The notes: generated from the letters alone by a model not told the origin. 64,000 nt of DNA from Rhodanobacteraceae bacterium (GCA_004299705.1 SCQS01000066.1:1-64000); one strand, 5' to 3'. Numbered from the stretch's first letter, positions 15,392 through 23,414 are shown. Program-made: numbers and translations.

Positions 15392-15636
15392 CGCTCGAAG
15401 AAGCCATCGAGGAAGCGGCCAAAGACTTGCCGCCTGGTGCCGAGATCACCGTCACCGTGGAGCACTGGTCGGCGTGGGTTGACGCAACGGACAGCAATGG
15501 AAACCGCCGCGAGTTCGATTCTGCCGACACGAGCCTGTCCGCGCAGGTCGCCGATTGCATCAAGTGGTGCAAGGAACAGGAACGCACCGCGAGCGACGGG
15601 ACGACGGCCGACCAACCAGTGGAGAGCCATTCGTGA
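15388..15636 (+). CDS. small hypothetical protein, 82 aa
   Basis: Starts ATGA-style inside the dnaB stop codon. Acidic protein containing LEEAIEEAAKDLPPGAEITVTVE, with WCKEQERTA near the end. No recognised family. Translational coupling to dnaB is likely. Confidence 0.6.
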   Translation: MTLEEAIEEAAKDLPPGAEITVTVEHWSAWVDATDSNGNRREFDSADTSLSAQVADCIKWCKEQERTASDGTTADQPVESHS

Positions 15637-16058
15637 ACACCAGCCAGAAACTTCGGCAGACTGTGGATGGCGCATTCACCGCTCTGGGCTACGGCGCCAC
15701 CGTCACGCTCGCCGCAATGCTGCCGGCGATCGTCGCGTCATCAGCTCACGACGCGGGCGCGGGTGGCGTTTGGATGACGCTGCTGTACGTCATGCTCTGG
15801 GCCGGCGCATGGATCGTCGCGCGAGCGAAGAACAACGCCCTCGCAGAGCCTGGCTCGAAGCCGTCACCTTGGGCTTCGCTACGGGAGGGGTCGATGGTCT
15901 ATATCGCGGTCCTGATTGTATTTCTGGCCTTCATCGCCGTACGCATGAATGTCAGCGCGGCGTGGGGCTCGATCTCGTGGATAACGGCCGTCTGGGTCGC
16001 CGCCTCGCTGATCGCGTCGATCGTGCTGAATAAGCGCGCAAGGGTGTCACGCGCGTGA
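15633..16058 (+). CDS. four-segment membrane protein, 141 aa
   Basis: GTG overlaps the previous stop (GTGA), with GGAGA upstream. About four hydrophobic segments, for example LLYVMLWAGAWIVA and VYIAVLIVFLAFIAV. Function unknown. Confidence 0.6.
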   Translation: MNTSQKLRQTVDGAFTALGYGATVTLAAMLPAIVASSAHDAGAGGVWMTLLYVMLWAGAWIVARAKNNALAEPGSKPSPWASLREGSMVYIAVLIVFLAFIAVRMNVSAAWGSISWITAVWVAASLIASIVLNKRARVSRA

Positions 16059-16612
16059 TGTCCCTAAACCGCCAAGCGTTCGTGGCCTTTGCGACCTGGG
16101 TACTTGTTGCGTTCTCGGCCGCGGCAGCCGCCGGCACGCCACCGCCGGCCAAGCAATCTGCCGTACCGGTGTACTCGGCGCCGATGGCTACGATCGAGGG
16201 CCAAGGCTCAATCAAATTCGATGTCACCTTCGGCATGCTCGTGACGAAGACAGGCACGCCGATCGGCCTGTACCGCACCTACCCTTCCGCGTCGAAGGTG
16301 CCGCTCGGCGAGCAGTGGTCCCTGGGAATGCTCGGGACGCCCGCCGGCGTCGTGCTTGCAAGTCAGGGCAAGACGGCCGTCCTGACCCTTCATGGGCACA
16401 TCGGCGCCGATGTCGGCGTCTACCCGCTCACTCTGACTTACCTCGCCGACTTCGCCGAACACCGGTATTCAAGTTGCGTACTGCGCGTTGCACACGAACC
16501 TGACGGCCGCTGGCAGACGGTGGACGGCGCTGGCCGTCGCATCGACGCGTTCACCGTCGAATCGCGCGGACTTGGCATCAGTCGCATCACGCACTGTGAT
16601 GGCGGCCGATGA
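16058..16612 (+). CDS. secreted or periplasmic hypothetical protein, 184 aa
   Basis: N-terminal signal peptide (AFVAFATWVLVAFSAAAAAG) followed by a mature domain rich in beta-type sequence. ATG overlaps the preceding TGA (TGATG). No family recognised. It seems to travel in an operon with dnaB for expression reasons rather than shared chemistry. Confidence 0.6.
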   Translation: MSLNRQAFVAFATWVLVAFSAAAAAGTPPPAKQSAVPVYSAPMATIEGQGSIKFDVTFGMLVTKTGTPIGLYRTYPSASKVPLGEQWSLGMLGTPAGVVLASQGKTAVLTLHGHIGADVGVYPLTLTYLADFAEHRYSSCVLRVAHEPDGRWQTVDGAGRRIDAFTVESRGLGISRITHCDGGR

Positions 16613-17112
16613 ACGCGCTGCCAACCGATCTACAGATTGACCGTAGCTGCGTCTTCTCGCCGGATCGACTGCACCGGTACACCCTCTGGCGCGAATTCGA
16701 CCTCACCAACCGGTCCTACATCCAGTTCGTCGGATTGAACCCATCGACCGCGGATGAAGTGCAGGACGATCCAACTGTGCGGCGCTGCATCGACTTCGCG
16801 AAGCGCTGGGGCTACGGCGCGCTATGCATGACAAACCTGTTCGCATATCGCGCAACGGACCCAGACGACATGCTTGCCGCCGCGGATCCGGTCGGTCCAG
16901 AGAACGACGCGTGGCTCGCGCGCATCGCCGCCGGCGCCGGCCTCGTAGTCGCCGCATGGGGCAACCATGGCGGGTTCATGGAAAGGGATCGCGCCGTCAC
17001 CACGTTACTGCCACAGCTTGTGTGCCTCGGCATCACGAAGACGGGTGCCCCGCGGCACCCACTGTACGTGAAGGCAATCACTACGCCTGCGGCGTTCACG
17101 ATCCCGGCATAA
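16609..17112 (+). CDS. DUF1643 family protein
   Basis: A 167-residue protein with the DUF1643 signature: FVGLNPSTADEVQDDPTVRR near the N-terminus, WGYGALCMTNLFAYRATDP, then GPENDAWL and VVAAWGNHG. DUF1643 is common in phages and plasmids; its biochemical role is not established to my knowledge. Overlaps the preceding stop by 4 bases; last gene of the dnaB operon and convergent with the following minus-strand genes. Confidence 0.8.
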   Translation: MNALPTDLQIDRSCVFSPDRLHRYTLWREFDLTNRSYIQFVGLNPSTADEVQDDPTVRRCIDFAKRWGYGALCMTNLFAYRATDPDDMLAAADPVGPENDAWLARIAAGAGLVVAAWGNHGGFMERDRAVTTLLPQLVCLGITKTGAPRHPLYVKAITTPAAFTIPA

Positions 17113-17124
17113 GTCCCGCAGCGC

Positions 17125-17385
17125 TTACTCGCGGCCGTGGATCCGCTCAAACGCCGCTCTGGGATTCTTGCTGGCCAGCGCCGCCAACTCAGGCGCCAGC
17201 GCGTTGAGCACGTTCCAGGCCTGCGCGACAGCCTTGTGGTGCTCGCGGAAATACTGGATGGCTACGAGCTCTGCCAGCGCGGTCTGTAGGCGCGCATCCG
17301 TAAGCTCTGGAACTTCCGCGCGCGGTACGTACTCGATGCCGTCGATGACAACCCGAGACCCGACATCACTGAGCGCGTCACTCAT
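17125..17385 (-). CDS. hypothetical protein, 86 aa
   Basis: Starts inside the end of the preceding minus-strand gene (8-base overlap). It contains VVIDGIEYVPRAEVPE, an opening seen in small phage proteins, then a helical stretch. No function known. Confidence 0.55.
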   Translation of the reverse strand: MSDALSDVGSRVVIDGIEYVPRAEVPELTDARLQTALAELVAIQYFREHHKAVAQAWNVLNALAPELAALASKNPRAAFERIHGRE

Positions 17386-18268
17386 GGGGTCCGCCAAACA
17401 AGCCGTGCTGGGTGAACAACGCCGCATCGTCGGGGCTGGCGCGTTCGGGGCGCCCGCCATGTTCGAAGACGCGTCGCACTTCCGGTGTGACCGCTCCGAC
17501 ATCGCGCAACAGCACCGCCACAGCGCGAAAATAGCCACGCTCGAAATCATGGGTTGACTCGGCAGGTTCCTGCGGTACCGCCGGCGCCGACGCGCGATCG
17601 CCGCGGCGCGGCCGCGTTGCCCAAGGGTCGCTCTTGGGCGGAAACGCCGACCAAGCCACCGTGGTGTTCTGCGCGCGCAGCACCTCGAGCAGCTCGGTGA
17701 TCTCGCTCTCCGGCTTGTCGCAGCCGACCAGTTTCAGCAACGTGTTCTCGCGCGGCCGCCGCGGAAGCGTAAGGCGCGGGAACGACAGGACATGGGTTTT
17801 GTCGCCGTCGTCCACCTCCTTCGACCAGTCGCTGCCCATGACAGCGCGCACCGCGCGAAGCGACGACAGCGATTCAGGCCCGCCGAGCCTGTGGGGGATC
17901 CTCGTGTTGATGTCGGCCAGCGCCGCGTTGAGCGAGAAGCCGGTTGTATCGCCGCCCACGCCACACACTTCTTCAGCGATCGCCTTCGCAAAGAACGACC
18001 GGATGCGCACCTTGAAGTTGCCGGCGCGCATGTGGTTGCCCAGCAACAGGTAGCGGTCCCAGCGGCGTGAGCGGTCGAGCGCGATGATCGCGTAGGAATC
18101 GTTGAGGATCGGCTGGCCTTCCTTGTCCTGCGGTGTTCGCACGAGGAAGGATACGCGGCCGCGCCCAGCATCCAGCGAGAACGCAAAAGTCAGCAAGTCG
18201 CCGCGGCGGGCCTCGCCGTAAATGTCCTTGAGGCCGGTGAAGTTGAACTCGAACCAGTTGCCTTGCAT
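17378..18268 (-). CDS. hypothetical protein, 296 aa
   Basis: Unrecognised soluble protein starting MQGNWFEFNFTGLKDIYGEA. ATG 18268 follows GGAGG and a CCGGC/GCCGG hairpin; the frame is open to 18343 but without a ribosome site. The C-terminal third looks disordered (PPKSDPWATRPRRGD). Lies downstream of rdgC, 77 bases from its stop, probably in the same transcript. Confidence 0.6.
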   Translation of the reverse strand: MQGNWFEFNFTGLKDIYGEARRGDLLTFAFSLDAGRGRVSFLVRTPQDKEGQPILNDSYAIIALDRSRRWDRYLLLGNHMRAGNFKVRIRSFFAKAIAEEVCGVGGDTTGFSLNAALADINTRIPHRLGGPESLSSLRAVRAVMGSDWSKEVDDGDKTHVLSFPRLTLPRRPRENTLLKLVGCDKPESEITELLEVLRAQNTTVAWSAFPPKSDPWATRPRRGDRASAPAVPQEPAESTHDFERGYFRAVAVLLRDVGAVTPEVRRVFEHGGRPERASPDDAALFTQHGLFGGPHE

Positions 18269-18345
18269 TTCCGCCTCCACGCCGGCCGTGAGCCGGTCAT
18301 CGGTGCAGGGAACCGCCAGGCCTCCGGTCGGAGCCCGCAGCAACC

Positions 18346-19254
18346 CTAACCAGTCAGGTCCTCGATCTCAAACCATTCGCGCAACGCCGCGAACAGTTCG
18401 GCGAATTCGCCCGTCATCAGCGCCAGAGACGCGTGGTACGCGGCATCGGCATCCTCCGACGTATCGAGGGTGTCCAGCGCGCCGCCCAGAAGATGGATCT
18501 TGGCCAGCGACAGGTTCTCGCGGAGCACGAACGACACGTGATCGTTGTAGGCCAGTCCGAGCTTCATGCACTGCTTGCCGGATTTCAGGTGCGCCCTGAC
18601 TTCGTCGGACTCGAGCTCCTGGCGACCGAGCTTGGCGACTGCGCCGGAAGCCGGCTCCTTCATCTCGCACTCGTCGCCGAACACGAGGCCTGCCGGGAGC
18701 TGGTGGCGTGCCAGCCATTGCGTCATGACGACGCGCGGCGCCGTGGTGCTGGACATGACGGGTACTGCCGGAAAACTGCCGAGCGCCAGGCGCAGGGCCG
18801 TCAACACGCGTTCCGCGCGCTTGTTGGAGGTGGTGTCGATCACGACCCAGCACGAATCGAGGTCGATGTAGGCAAATACGCGCGACGGCTTCACCAGGGC
18901 CTTCGGCAGCAGCACGTCGAGGGCATCGGCCTTGATCTGGCGCCTGGCCTTGCCACCGGGCGGACGGCCGTACTTGGCCGTGTGCGCTTCGACGCGTTTG
19001 GCGATCTCCGCCTTGACCGTTGCCGACGGCAGCACCTTGTCCTCGAAGCCGAGGGCGAACAGCACGTTTTGCCCGGACCGGATCGTGAGGCCCGCATCGC
19101 CATCCTTGGGGGCGACGAAGCCAGTGGTGGCCACCTCAAGGGGGCCGCAAGGCCGCAAAGGGTGCTCGGCGAGCACCTCATCGAGCCTCGCGAGGTCGTG
19201 CTTGAACGTCTTGGGGAGTCGAAAGAGGGTCGCGTTACGGAACAAGACGGACAT
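18346..19254 (-). CDS. rdgC: recombination-associated protein RdgC
   Basis: A 302-residue protein that matches RdgC along its length: N-terminal MSVLFRNATLFRLPKTF, then LRPCGPLEVATTGFVAP, QIKADALDVLLPKAL, YIDLDSCWVVIDT and a C-terminal LMTGEFAELFAAL. RdgC forms a DNA-encircling ring that restrains RecA. ATG 19254 follows CCCGGAG; an in-frame ATG at 19302 is less supported. Presence on a mobile element fits control of recombination during replication or transfer. Driven by the palindrome-containing promoter at 19358. Confidence 0.88.
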   Translation of the reverse strand: MSVLFRNATLFRLPKTFKHDLARLDEVLAEHPLRPCGPLEVATTGFVAPKDGDAGLTIRSGQNVLFALGFEDKVLPSATVKAEIAKRVEAHTAKYGRPPGGKARRQIKADALDVLLPKALVKPSRVFAYIDLDSCWVVIDTTSNKRAERVLTALRLALGSFPAVPVMSSTTAPRVVMTQWLARHQLPAGLVFGDECEMKEPASGAVAKLGRQELESDEVRAHLKSGKQCMKLGLAYNDHVSFVLRENLSLAKIHLLGGALDTLDTSEDADAAYHASLALMTGEFAELFAALREWFEIEDLTG

Positions 19255-19357
19255 GGGCACTCCGGGCTGGCGAGGTGGCACACCATGCGGCACTTGATCC
19301 ATGACCCATGGGCCTGGTCAGGGGTACGCGTTCCCTGCTCCGCCGGCGTGTGGCCTG

Positions 19358-19373
19358 ATTGTAACACGGTAAC
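19358..19373 (-). promoter_or_regulatory. rdgC promoter with operator palindrome
   Basis: Read on the minus strand: GTTACCGTGTTACAAT. The palindrome (one mismatch) merges into an extended -10, TGT-TACAAT. A second one-mismatch copy, GTAACACGGTTTC, lies at 19433-19445. Confidence 0.6.
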
Positions 19374-19389
19374 TGCATCAAATATAGAA

Positions 19390-19415
19390 AAAGCCCCGGG
19401 AATGCCCGGGGCTTT
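19390..19415 (-). terminator. intrinsic terminator after nrdJb
   Basis: AAAGCCCCGGG / CCCGGGGCTTT stem with T-run on the minus-strand side. Confidence 0.8.
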
Positions 19416-19443
19416 GTTGTAATACGCTAAGCGTAACACGGTT

Positions 19444-20208
19444 TCAACCGCACTTCGACGCCCCGCAGTTCAAACACGTCTGGCAGCCGTCAAGCAGCAC
19501 GAGTGCCTTCGTGTTGCACTTCGCACACATGGTCGCCGAGGCGGGGAACGATTCCTCGTTCGCGTCGGCCAGCGCCTGTTCCTTGTCGGACATGGCCTGT
19601 TCGACCTCGGCAGCCAGCGCGCTCGCCTCCTTCGCCTGGGCCAGCTTGAACGCAGCGCGCTTCTCCGCGATCAGCGCCCGCTGGGCATCGGACAGCTCGG
19701 GGTCGTGCATGACGCCCGTCGACTTGAGGTGCGTCTTGAGTATCATGCCGAGTTCGGCCACCAGCGATGGCGTGAACACGCCGCCCGGCTTCCAGTAGCC
19801 GCCCCGTGGATCGAACACGGCGCACAATTCCTCGACCAGGAACGTCACGTCGCCGCCCTTGCGGAACACCGCGCTCATGACGCGCGTCAACGCGACCACC
19901 CACTGGAACTGATCCATGTTCTTCGAGTTGACGAAGATCTCGAAGGGGCGGGATTCCTCGAACTCGGTACCGGGATTCAGGATCACGTCGTTGATCGTCA
20001 CGTACATGGCGTGCTCGAACATCGGCGACTTGATCTTGTAGGTGGAGCCTCGCAGCACCTCCGGCCGCTCGAGCTTTTCGTGCATCGAGATGACCTGGGC
20101 CACGGGCGCGGGCGTAGGCGCCGGCGCAACGGGCGCGACTGCCGCCGGCGCAGCGGGTTCGGCTTCGCCCACGTGCCAGCCAGTGATTTTCTGCTTGATC
20201 TGCAGCAC
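19444..20208 (-). CDS. nrdJb: class II ribonucleotide reductase, C-terminal part (NrdJb)
   Basis: A 254-residue protein with the TSCPD-type region found at the end of B12-dependent ribonucleotide reductases: RPFEIFVNSKNMDQFQWVVA, SAVFRKGGDVTFLVEEL, then SLVAELGMILKTH. The tail has four cysteines in two pairs (CAKCN and CQTCLNC), likely thiols that re-reduce the active site. In Pseudomonas the enzyme is also split into NrdJa and NrdJb; the partner here is at 27624-29795. GTG 20208 is chosen because the CGCAAC leader and GAGGAG precede it; an in-frame ATG at 20244 falls inside the leader hairpin. Supplies dNTPs without oxygen dependence. Confidence 0.82.
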   Translation of the reverse strand: MLQIKQKITGWHVGEAEPAAPAAVAPVAPAPTPAPVAQVISMHEKLERPEVLRGSTYKIKSPMFEHAMYVTINDVILNPGTEFEESRPFEIFVNSKNMDQFQWVVALTRVMSAVFRKGGDVTFLVEELCAVFDPRGGYWKPGGVFTPSLVAELGMILKTHLKSTGVMHDPELSDAQRALIAEKRAAFKLAQAKEASALAAEVEQAMSDKEQALADANEESFPASATMCAKCNTKALVLLDGCQTCLNCGASKCG

Positions 20209-20292
20209 AGCTATCTCCTCATCGGCACCCCATGGTGCCTTCACGCTTGGTGCGCGTCGGGGAGGGTCAGCCGGTGTTGCGGGTAGTCACCA
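20209..20292 (-). promoter_or_regulatory. CGCAAC promoter/leader module (nrdJb)
   Basis: CGCAACACC at 20281-20273 on the minus strand, CATGGT at its -13, GAA then the stem GGCACC/GGTGCC, then GAGGAG. 73 bases from motif to start. Confidence 0.75.
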
Positions 20293-20376
20293 TGGACACG
20301 AAAAGGCCCAAGCGGGCAGCCTGGGCCGATCGGTGGATAACGGGTACGGTTGGGCCGCGGGGCAGCCCGCGCGCGG

Positions 20377-20520
20377 TCAGGCGCCGGCGGAGTGCTCGGC
20401 GTGGTCCTTCTTGCCGCGTCCGCTCGTGGCGATCTGCGCCACGACGGCCAAGCCGACCGCGCCACCGCCGCAGATGCAAAGGATGATCGCCAAACCAAGG
20501 ATGTCGTGGATGGTGTGCAT
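20377..20520 (-). CDS. single-pass small membrane protein, 47 aa
   Basis: ATG 20520 after AAGGAG. One hydrophobic segment with a glycine run, ILGLAIILCICGGGAVGLA, and a charged tail. Resembles the protein encoded just upstream (20786-20625), which has VILFVCGGGSVAISL in the same place, so the two look like a tandem paralogous pair. Confidence 0.55.
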   Translation of the reverse strand: MHTIHDILGLAIILCICGGGAVGLAVVAQIATSGRGKKDHAEHSAGA

Positions 20521-20572
20521 GTCTAGTCTCCTTGACAGATAGTACCACTTTTTCAGACCGTCGCGCACGAAA

Positions 20573-20601
20573 AAGCCCAGATCCACCATGGATCTGGGCT
20601 T
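20573..20601 (-). terminator. intrinsic terminator between paired small genes
   Basis: AAGCCCAGATCCA / TGGATCTGGGCTT, 13-bp arms with a T-run on the minus strand. Confidence 0.8.
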
Positions 20602-20624
20602 GGTTGATGTCCGTCTTCGCACGG

Positions 20625-20786
20625 CTAGGCAGCGATCACCTTTTTGGGTGATGTGTCGCCACAGGCGCGTTCCTGTCTGCCGGGTGCAGAGAGTCGGCTC
20701 CCGATGGCACTCAAGCCAAGGGAAATCGCGACCGATCCGCCACCGCACACGAACAGGATGACCAGTAGTCTGATGAGAGTCGGCAC
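20625..20786 (-). CDS. single-pass small membrane protein, 53 aa
   Basis: GTG 20786 with an excellent AGGAGG seven bases upstream. Hydrophobic segment LIRLLVILFVCGGGSVAISL and a basic tail ending SPKKVIAA. Likely paralogue of the 47-residue neighbour. Role unknown; could be a toxin-like, holin-like or accessory membrane peptide. Confidence 0.55.
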   Translation of the reverse strand: MPTLIRLLVILFVCGGGSVAISLGLSAIGSRLSAPGRQERACGDTSPKKVIAA

Positions 20787-20862
20787 GATTGAGCCTCCTG
20801 TGTTCAATCCAAGTACGACCAGGCTGCGTGATGCAGTCCCTTTCCTCCCCGCGTCGTCCCAA

Positions 20863-21078
20863 TCACTGACTGGGACGCACGGCAATGCACTGAACCACTA
20901 CGGCGACGGCCTGGAATACAACCCAGGCGACCGCTCCCTCGGCGAGGTGGCTCAACGCCAACTTCTGAAGGGTGTCAGTGAACACTGCACCCGCGGCAGC
21001 TACGGCCACGATGGCAAACTGGGTTGCCAAGCGATCCTGTGCCTTGCGAATCCGGCGCTTGTCGAAGTAGAACTTCAT
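20863..21078 (-). CDS. small membrane protein, 71 aa
   Basis: ATG 21078 after GGAGG. Basic N-terminus (KFYFDKRRIRKAQDR) and two hydrophobic stretches (FAIVAVAAAGAVF, AVAWVVFQAVAVVVQCIA). A GTCCCA/TGGGAC hairpin overlaps its 3' end. Preceded by a CGCAAC leader. Confidence 0.55.
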   Translation of the reverse strand: MKFYFDKRRIRKAQDRLATQFAIVAVAAAGAVFTDTLQKLALSHLAEGAVAWVVFQAVAVVVQCIAVRPSQ

Positions 21079-21153
21079 GACAGCACCTCCAATTTACGGC
21101 TGTTTGGCGCAGGAAGACGCATCGCCGCTCTGCAGCGTTGCGCGGAGTTGGCA
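21079..21153 (-). promoter_or_regulatory. CGCAAC promoter/leader module
   Basis: CGCAACG at 21142-21136 on the minus strand with TGCCAA at -11 to -6; 64 bases to the start. The hairpin is less clear than in other copies (GGCG/CGCC). Confidence 0.6.
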
Positions 21154-21159
21154 CGAAGA

Positions 21160-21184
21160 AAGCCCCGGCTGTTGACCGGGGCTT
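21160..21184 (-). terminator. intrinsic terminator
   Basis: AAGCCCCGG / CCGGGGCTT around a 7-base loop; ends the transcript of the gene at 21793-21191. Confidence 0.75.
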
Positions 21185-21190
21185 GTTGGT

Positions 21191-21793
21191 TCATGCGTTG
21201 ATGAGCTGCTCCATGCACCGGAGCGGATCGAGCTTGCGCCAGACGAGCGCCTGTTCCCGCTCGCGAGCGCCCTCTTCTGCAACGTCGACGAGTTTCCTCG
21301 CCTGCAGCAAGCCGAACTGGGCGATGTGCTTGGCGCGCGCCCAGTAAGGCGTGATCTGGGTTTGCCCGACAGGGTCGCCGGCATCGCGCGCCGCATCCCG
21401 CAGGGTCCAGAACCACGGCCGTGCCGCATCTTCCGGATCATGCACCCAGTCATCGCCAGTGACGACTCCGAGCGGGCCGGCCTCGAAAGGCGGCATCAGG
21501 TTCGCCCAGCACCGCGCACCAGCGCACAGCGCATCCCACGATTCGACCAGGGGCCGGCCGCGGAACACCGCGCGCTCCGTCAGCGGACGCACGGCCGGCA
21601 ACACCACGCTCCACACCCAGCCCTTGGCGACGGCGAGCCGCGCCTCCTCGTTGGCGACGGGCGCCTCGAGCGCACGCGTCACCGCGTCACGCCAGGCGCG
21701 ATCGTCCATTGCCTCAGGGACAGCCAGACTGATCTCCTTGACCCAACCGCTGACGACAGGCGACGCACCGCGCGCGACGTTACCGTACCGCAT
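21191..21793 (-). CDS. hypothetical protein, 200 aa
   Basis: Starts MRYGNVARGASPVVSGWVKE, overlapping the end of the secreted-protein gene by 14 bases. Trp-rich and acidic; no family recognised. Probably translated by coupling to its upstream neighbour. Confidence 0.55.
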   Translation of the reverse strand: MRYGNVARGASPVVSGWVKEISLAVPEAMDDRAWRDAVTRALEAPVANEEARLAVAKGWVWSVVLPAVRPLTERAVFRGRPLVESWDALCAGARCWANLMPPFEAGPLGVVTGDDWVHDPEDAARPWFWTLRDAARDAGDPVGQTQITPYWARAKHIAQFGLLQARKLVDVAEEGAREREQALVWRKLDPLRCMEQLINA

Positions 21794-22490
21794 GGTTGTC
21801 GTCCGACGTTGACGGCGCCGAAGCCAAGGCCTCATCCGTCGCCGGCAGCGCGGTGACCAGCGCCGCGGTGCCCACGCCGTGCTGGTACAGCAAGCGGGAC
21901 CCGACCACGAGGTAACCGGGACCGGTCGCGTAGTCATCAGGGCTGAAGGTATCCGGCTCGGCATCGACCTGACGAATGTCGAGGTTCTGCAGCATGGATA
22001 CGAAGCCGCTACGGCCGAGCGCACGCAGCGCCGCCAGGTCCAGTGTCGTCAATCGCACCTTGCGCCGACCACCGTCGGTCGGATGACTGTGGATACTGTC
22101 ACCCGTGAGGGTGTCGCCTGCCGGCGCCTGAGTGGAAATCAGGCACACGACCTGCGATTTCTCGGTCGTCAACGTGACTTGCAGTGCGCCGCTCGGCGTA
22201 CGAACGATCGGACCACATGCCTCGGTACCGGTCTTGTCGGTCCACGCCTTCAGCGCCTCGGCAACCTGCAGGACGAAAGTGCTCTCGTCCGCGCCGGCTG
22301 CGCTGGTGTACGTGCCAACCACCCATGCCGTGACCTTGTAGGCCTGCGGCGCGGCCGCGCGCGCGGGCTGGATCGCCACCAGCGCGAGTGAAGCGAAAAC
22401 ACAGACGGCCATCAGCACCGCCAAACGAAATGAGCGCATCAGTCCCCGGGCGCCGTTCAGCGCACCAGAGACCAAGTAAGAGTTCCGCAT
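21780..22490 (-). CDS. secreted protein with JAMM/DUF4329-like IHSHP motif
   Basis: A 236-residue protein with a membrane-targeting N-terminus (LAVLMAVCVFASLALVAIQP) and an Ala-rich cleavage region. It contains GDSIHSHPTDGG, the His-x-His-Pro seen in JAB/MPN metallopeptidases and DUF4329, then an Asp-containing stretch (FSPDDYATGPGYLVV) and a conserved-looking YQHGVG. A peptidase role is inference. ATG 22490 follows GAGGAAGG and a CGCAAC leader. Confidence 0.5.
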   Translation of the reverse strand: MRNSYLVSGALNGARGLMRSFRLAVLMAVCVFASLALVAIQPARAAAPQAYKVTAWVVGTYTSAAGADESTFVLQVAEALKAWTDKTGTEACGPIVRTPSGALQVTLTTEKSQVVCLISTQAPAGDTLTGDSIHSHPTDGGRRKVRLTTLDLAALRALGRSGFVSMLQNLDIRQVDAEPDTFSPDDYATGPGYLVVGSRLLYQHGVGTAALVTALPATDEALASAPSTSDDNHAVR

Positions 22491-22572
22491 AGCCTTCCTC
22501 CGATTCCGCCGACATGGCGGGTTCGAAGGAAATGGCTGGTGCCCGTGCTGGCCCCGTTGCGGACGGTAGCCA
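22491..22572 (-). promoter_or_regulatory. CGCAAC promoter/leader module
   Basis: CGCAACGG at 22561 downwards on the minus strand, TGGCTA at -11 to -6, then GAAC and the stem CCGCC/GGCGG, then GGAGG. 71 bases to the start. Confidence 0.7.
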
Positions 22573-22592
22573 AGCAAGAAAGCGGGGAGTCG

Positions 22593-22787
22593 CTAAAGCA
22601 CGCGGAACAGCCAACCAGGCAGGGCAGCCGAATCTGGTTCCCTCTCGCGTTTGGCGTCGTGCCCGCGGTAATACTTCGTCGGCGGAGGTGGCTCGCTCGA
22701 TGGCGCGTGCTGGGGCGATCGTTCCTTGCGCTGCCGTTCCGCGATCTCGCGGATCATCCGAAGCCTGGATGGTTGTGCGTGCTGCAT
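22593..22787 (-). CDS. small basic protein, 64 aa, near-leaderless
   Basis: ATG 22787 lies only 8 bases after a TACAAT -10 box, so its mRNA would have almost no leader. Basic and Pro-rich (MIREIAERQRKERSPQH, then EPPPPTKYYRGHDAKRERE). No family recognised. Confidence 0.45.
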   Translation of the reverse strand: MQHAQPSRLRMIREIAERQRKERSPQHAPSSEPPPPTKYYRGHDAKREREPDSAALPGWLFRVL

Positions 22788-22795
22788 GACTCACG

Positions 22796-22826
22796 ATTGT
22801 ACTACGTGAAAGCGTAACCGTGTTAC
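22796..22826 (-). promoter_or_regulatory. promoter with perfect operator palindrome
   Basis: GTAACCGTGTTAC at 22814-22826, perfect on both strands to GTAAC-N3-GTTAC; TACAAT on the minus strand at 22801-22796, 12 bases away. Here the palindrome lies over the -35 region. Confidence 0.6.
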
Positions 22827-22837
22827 TCCTGACGCAA

Positions 22838-22863
22838 AGAAGCCGCCCCGAAAGGCGGCTTCT
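22838..22863 (-). terminator. intrinsic terminator
   Basis: AGAAGCCGCC / GGCGGCTTCT stem after the gene at 23094-22876. Confidence 0.75.
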
Positions 22864-22875
22864 GCATGGTTCGGT

Positions 22876-23094
22876 TCAGCGCTTGACGGCCACGTGGGCC
22901 GACAAGGCTTGTCCGTCGCGCGTGTCGGTGACGGTCACGTCGACCTCGCCGCCTCCGTGGCGCTCGAGATCCCAGCGCGCGAACACGCTGGCTGTGTGCA
23001 GGCCGTCCTGCACGTCGTTGAATCGCGCTTGGTAACCGCCGGCGCCAGTGACCTCGACGGCGAAGGTGTGCCGCATGTCGCGCTTCCTGGCCAT
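22876..23094 (-). CDS. hypothetical protein, 72 aa
   Basis: ATG 23094 is separated from the preceding stop by two bases, with GGAGG upstream. Beta-type sequence (HTFAVEVTGAGGYQARF, GEVDVTVTDTRDGQ). No family known. Confidence 0.55.
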   Translation of the reverse strand: MARKRDMRHTFAVEVTGAGGYQARFNDVQDGLHTASVFARWDLERHGGGEVDVTVTDTRDGQALSAHVAVKR

Positions 23095-23096
23095 GT

Positions 23097-23288
23097 TCAC
23101 TCGCCTCCGCGGGTGACGATGGCGTAATCCATGAGCACGCTGCGTGCCCGGCTGCTCGTTGGACCGTGTTCGATCAGGTGTCCGACCGCGCAATCCGGTC
23201 GCGTTTCGGCGACGTTGACGATCGCCTGCAGCACGCGTGCCAGGTTCTCGGCGACTTTCTCCAGCCGTTGCTGCTGTGTTTGTTCCAC
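23097..23288 (-). CDS. hypothetical helical protein, 63 aa
   Basis: GTG 23288 after AAGGAG. Helical sequence (QQQRLEKVAENLARVLQAIV). Translated upstream of the 72-residue gene in one transcript starting at the CGCAAC leader. Confidence 0.55.
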   Translation of the reverse strand: MEQTQQQRLEKVAENLARVLQAIVNVAETRPDCAVGHLIEHGPTSSRARSVLMDYAIVTRGGE

Positions 23289-23368
23289 GTTGGTCTCCTT
23301 TGGACGCGATGGTGTATTCGAACAAACGTGGCATGCTGCCGCCGTGTCATCGTTGCGCGAAGTTCCCA
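23289..23368 (-). promoter_or_regulatory. CGCAAC promoter/leader module
   Basis: CGCAACG at 23357-23351 on the minus strand with TGGGAA at -11 to -6; GAATACACC precedes AAGGAG but no strong stem is visible. 69 bases to the start. Confidence 0.6.
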
Positions 23369-23414
23369 CCAATGGGGTGAGTCAGGCGAACGCCAGGGCC
23401 ACGACGGCAAGAAA

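Noticed and set aside
22099-22794. Longer minus-strand frame over the small gene at 22787
   Set aside because: It runs in a different frame through the secreted-protein gene and its CGCAAC leader, and has no ribosome site.
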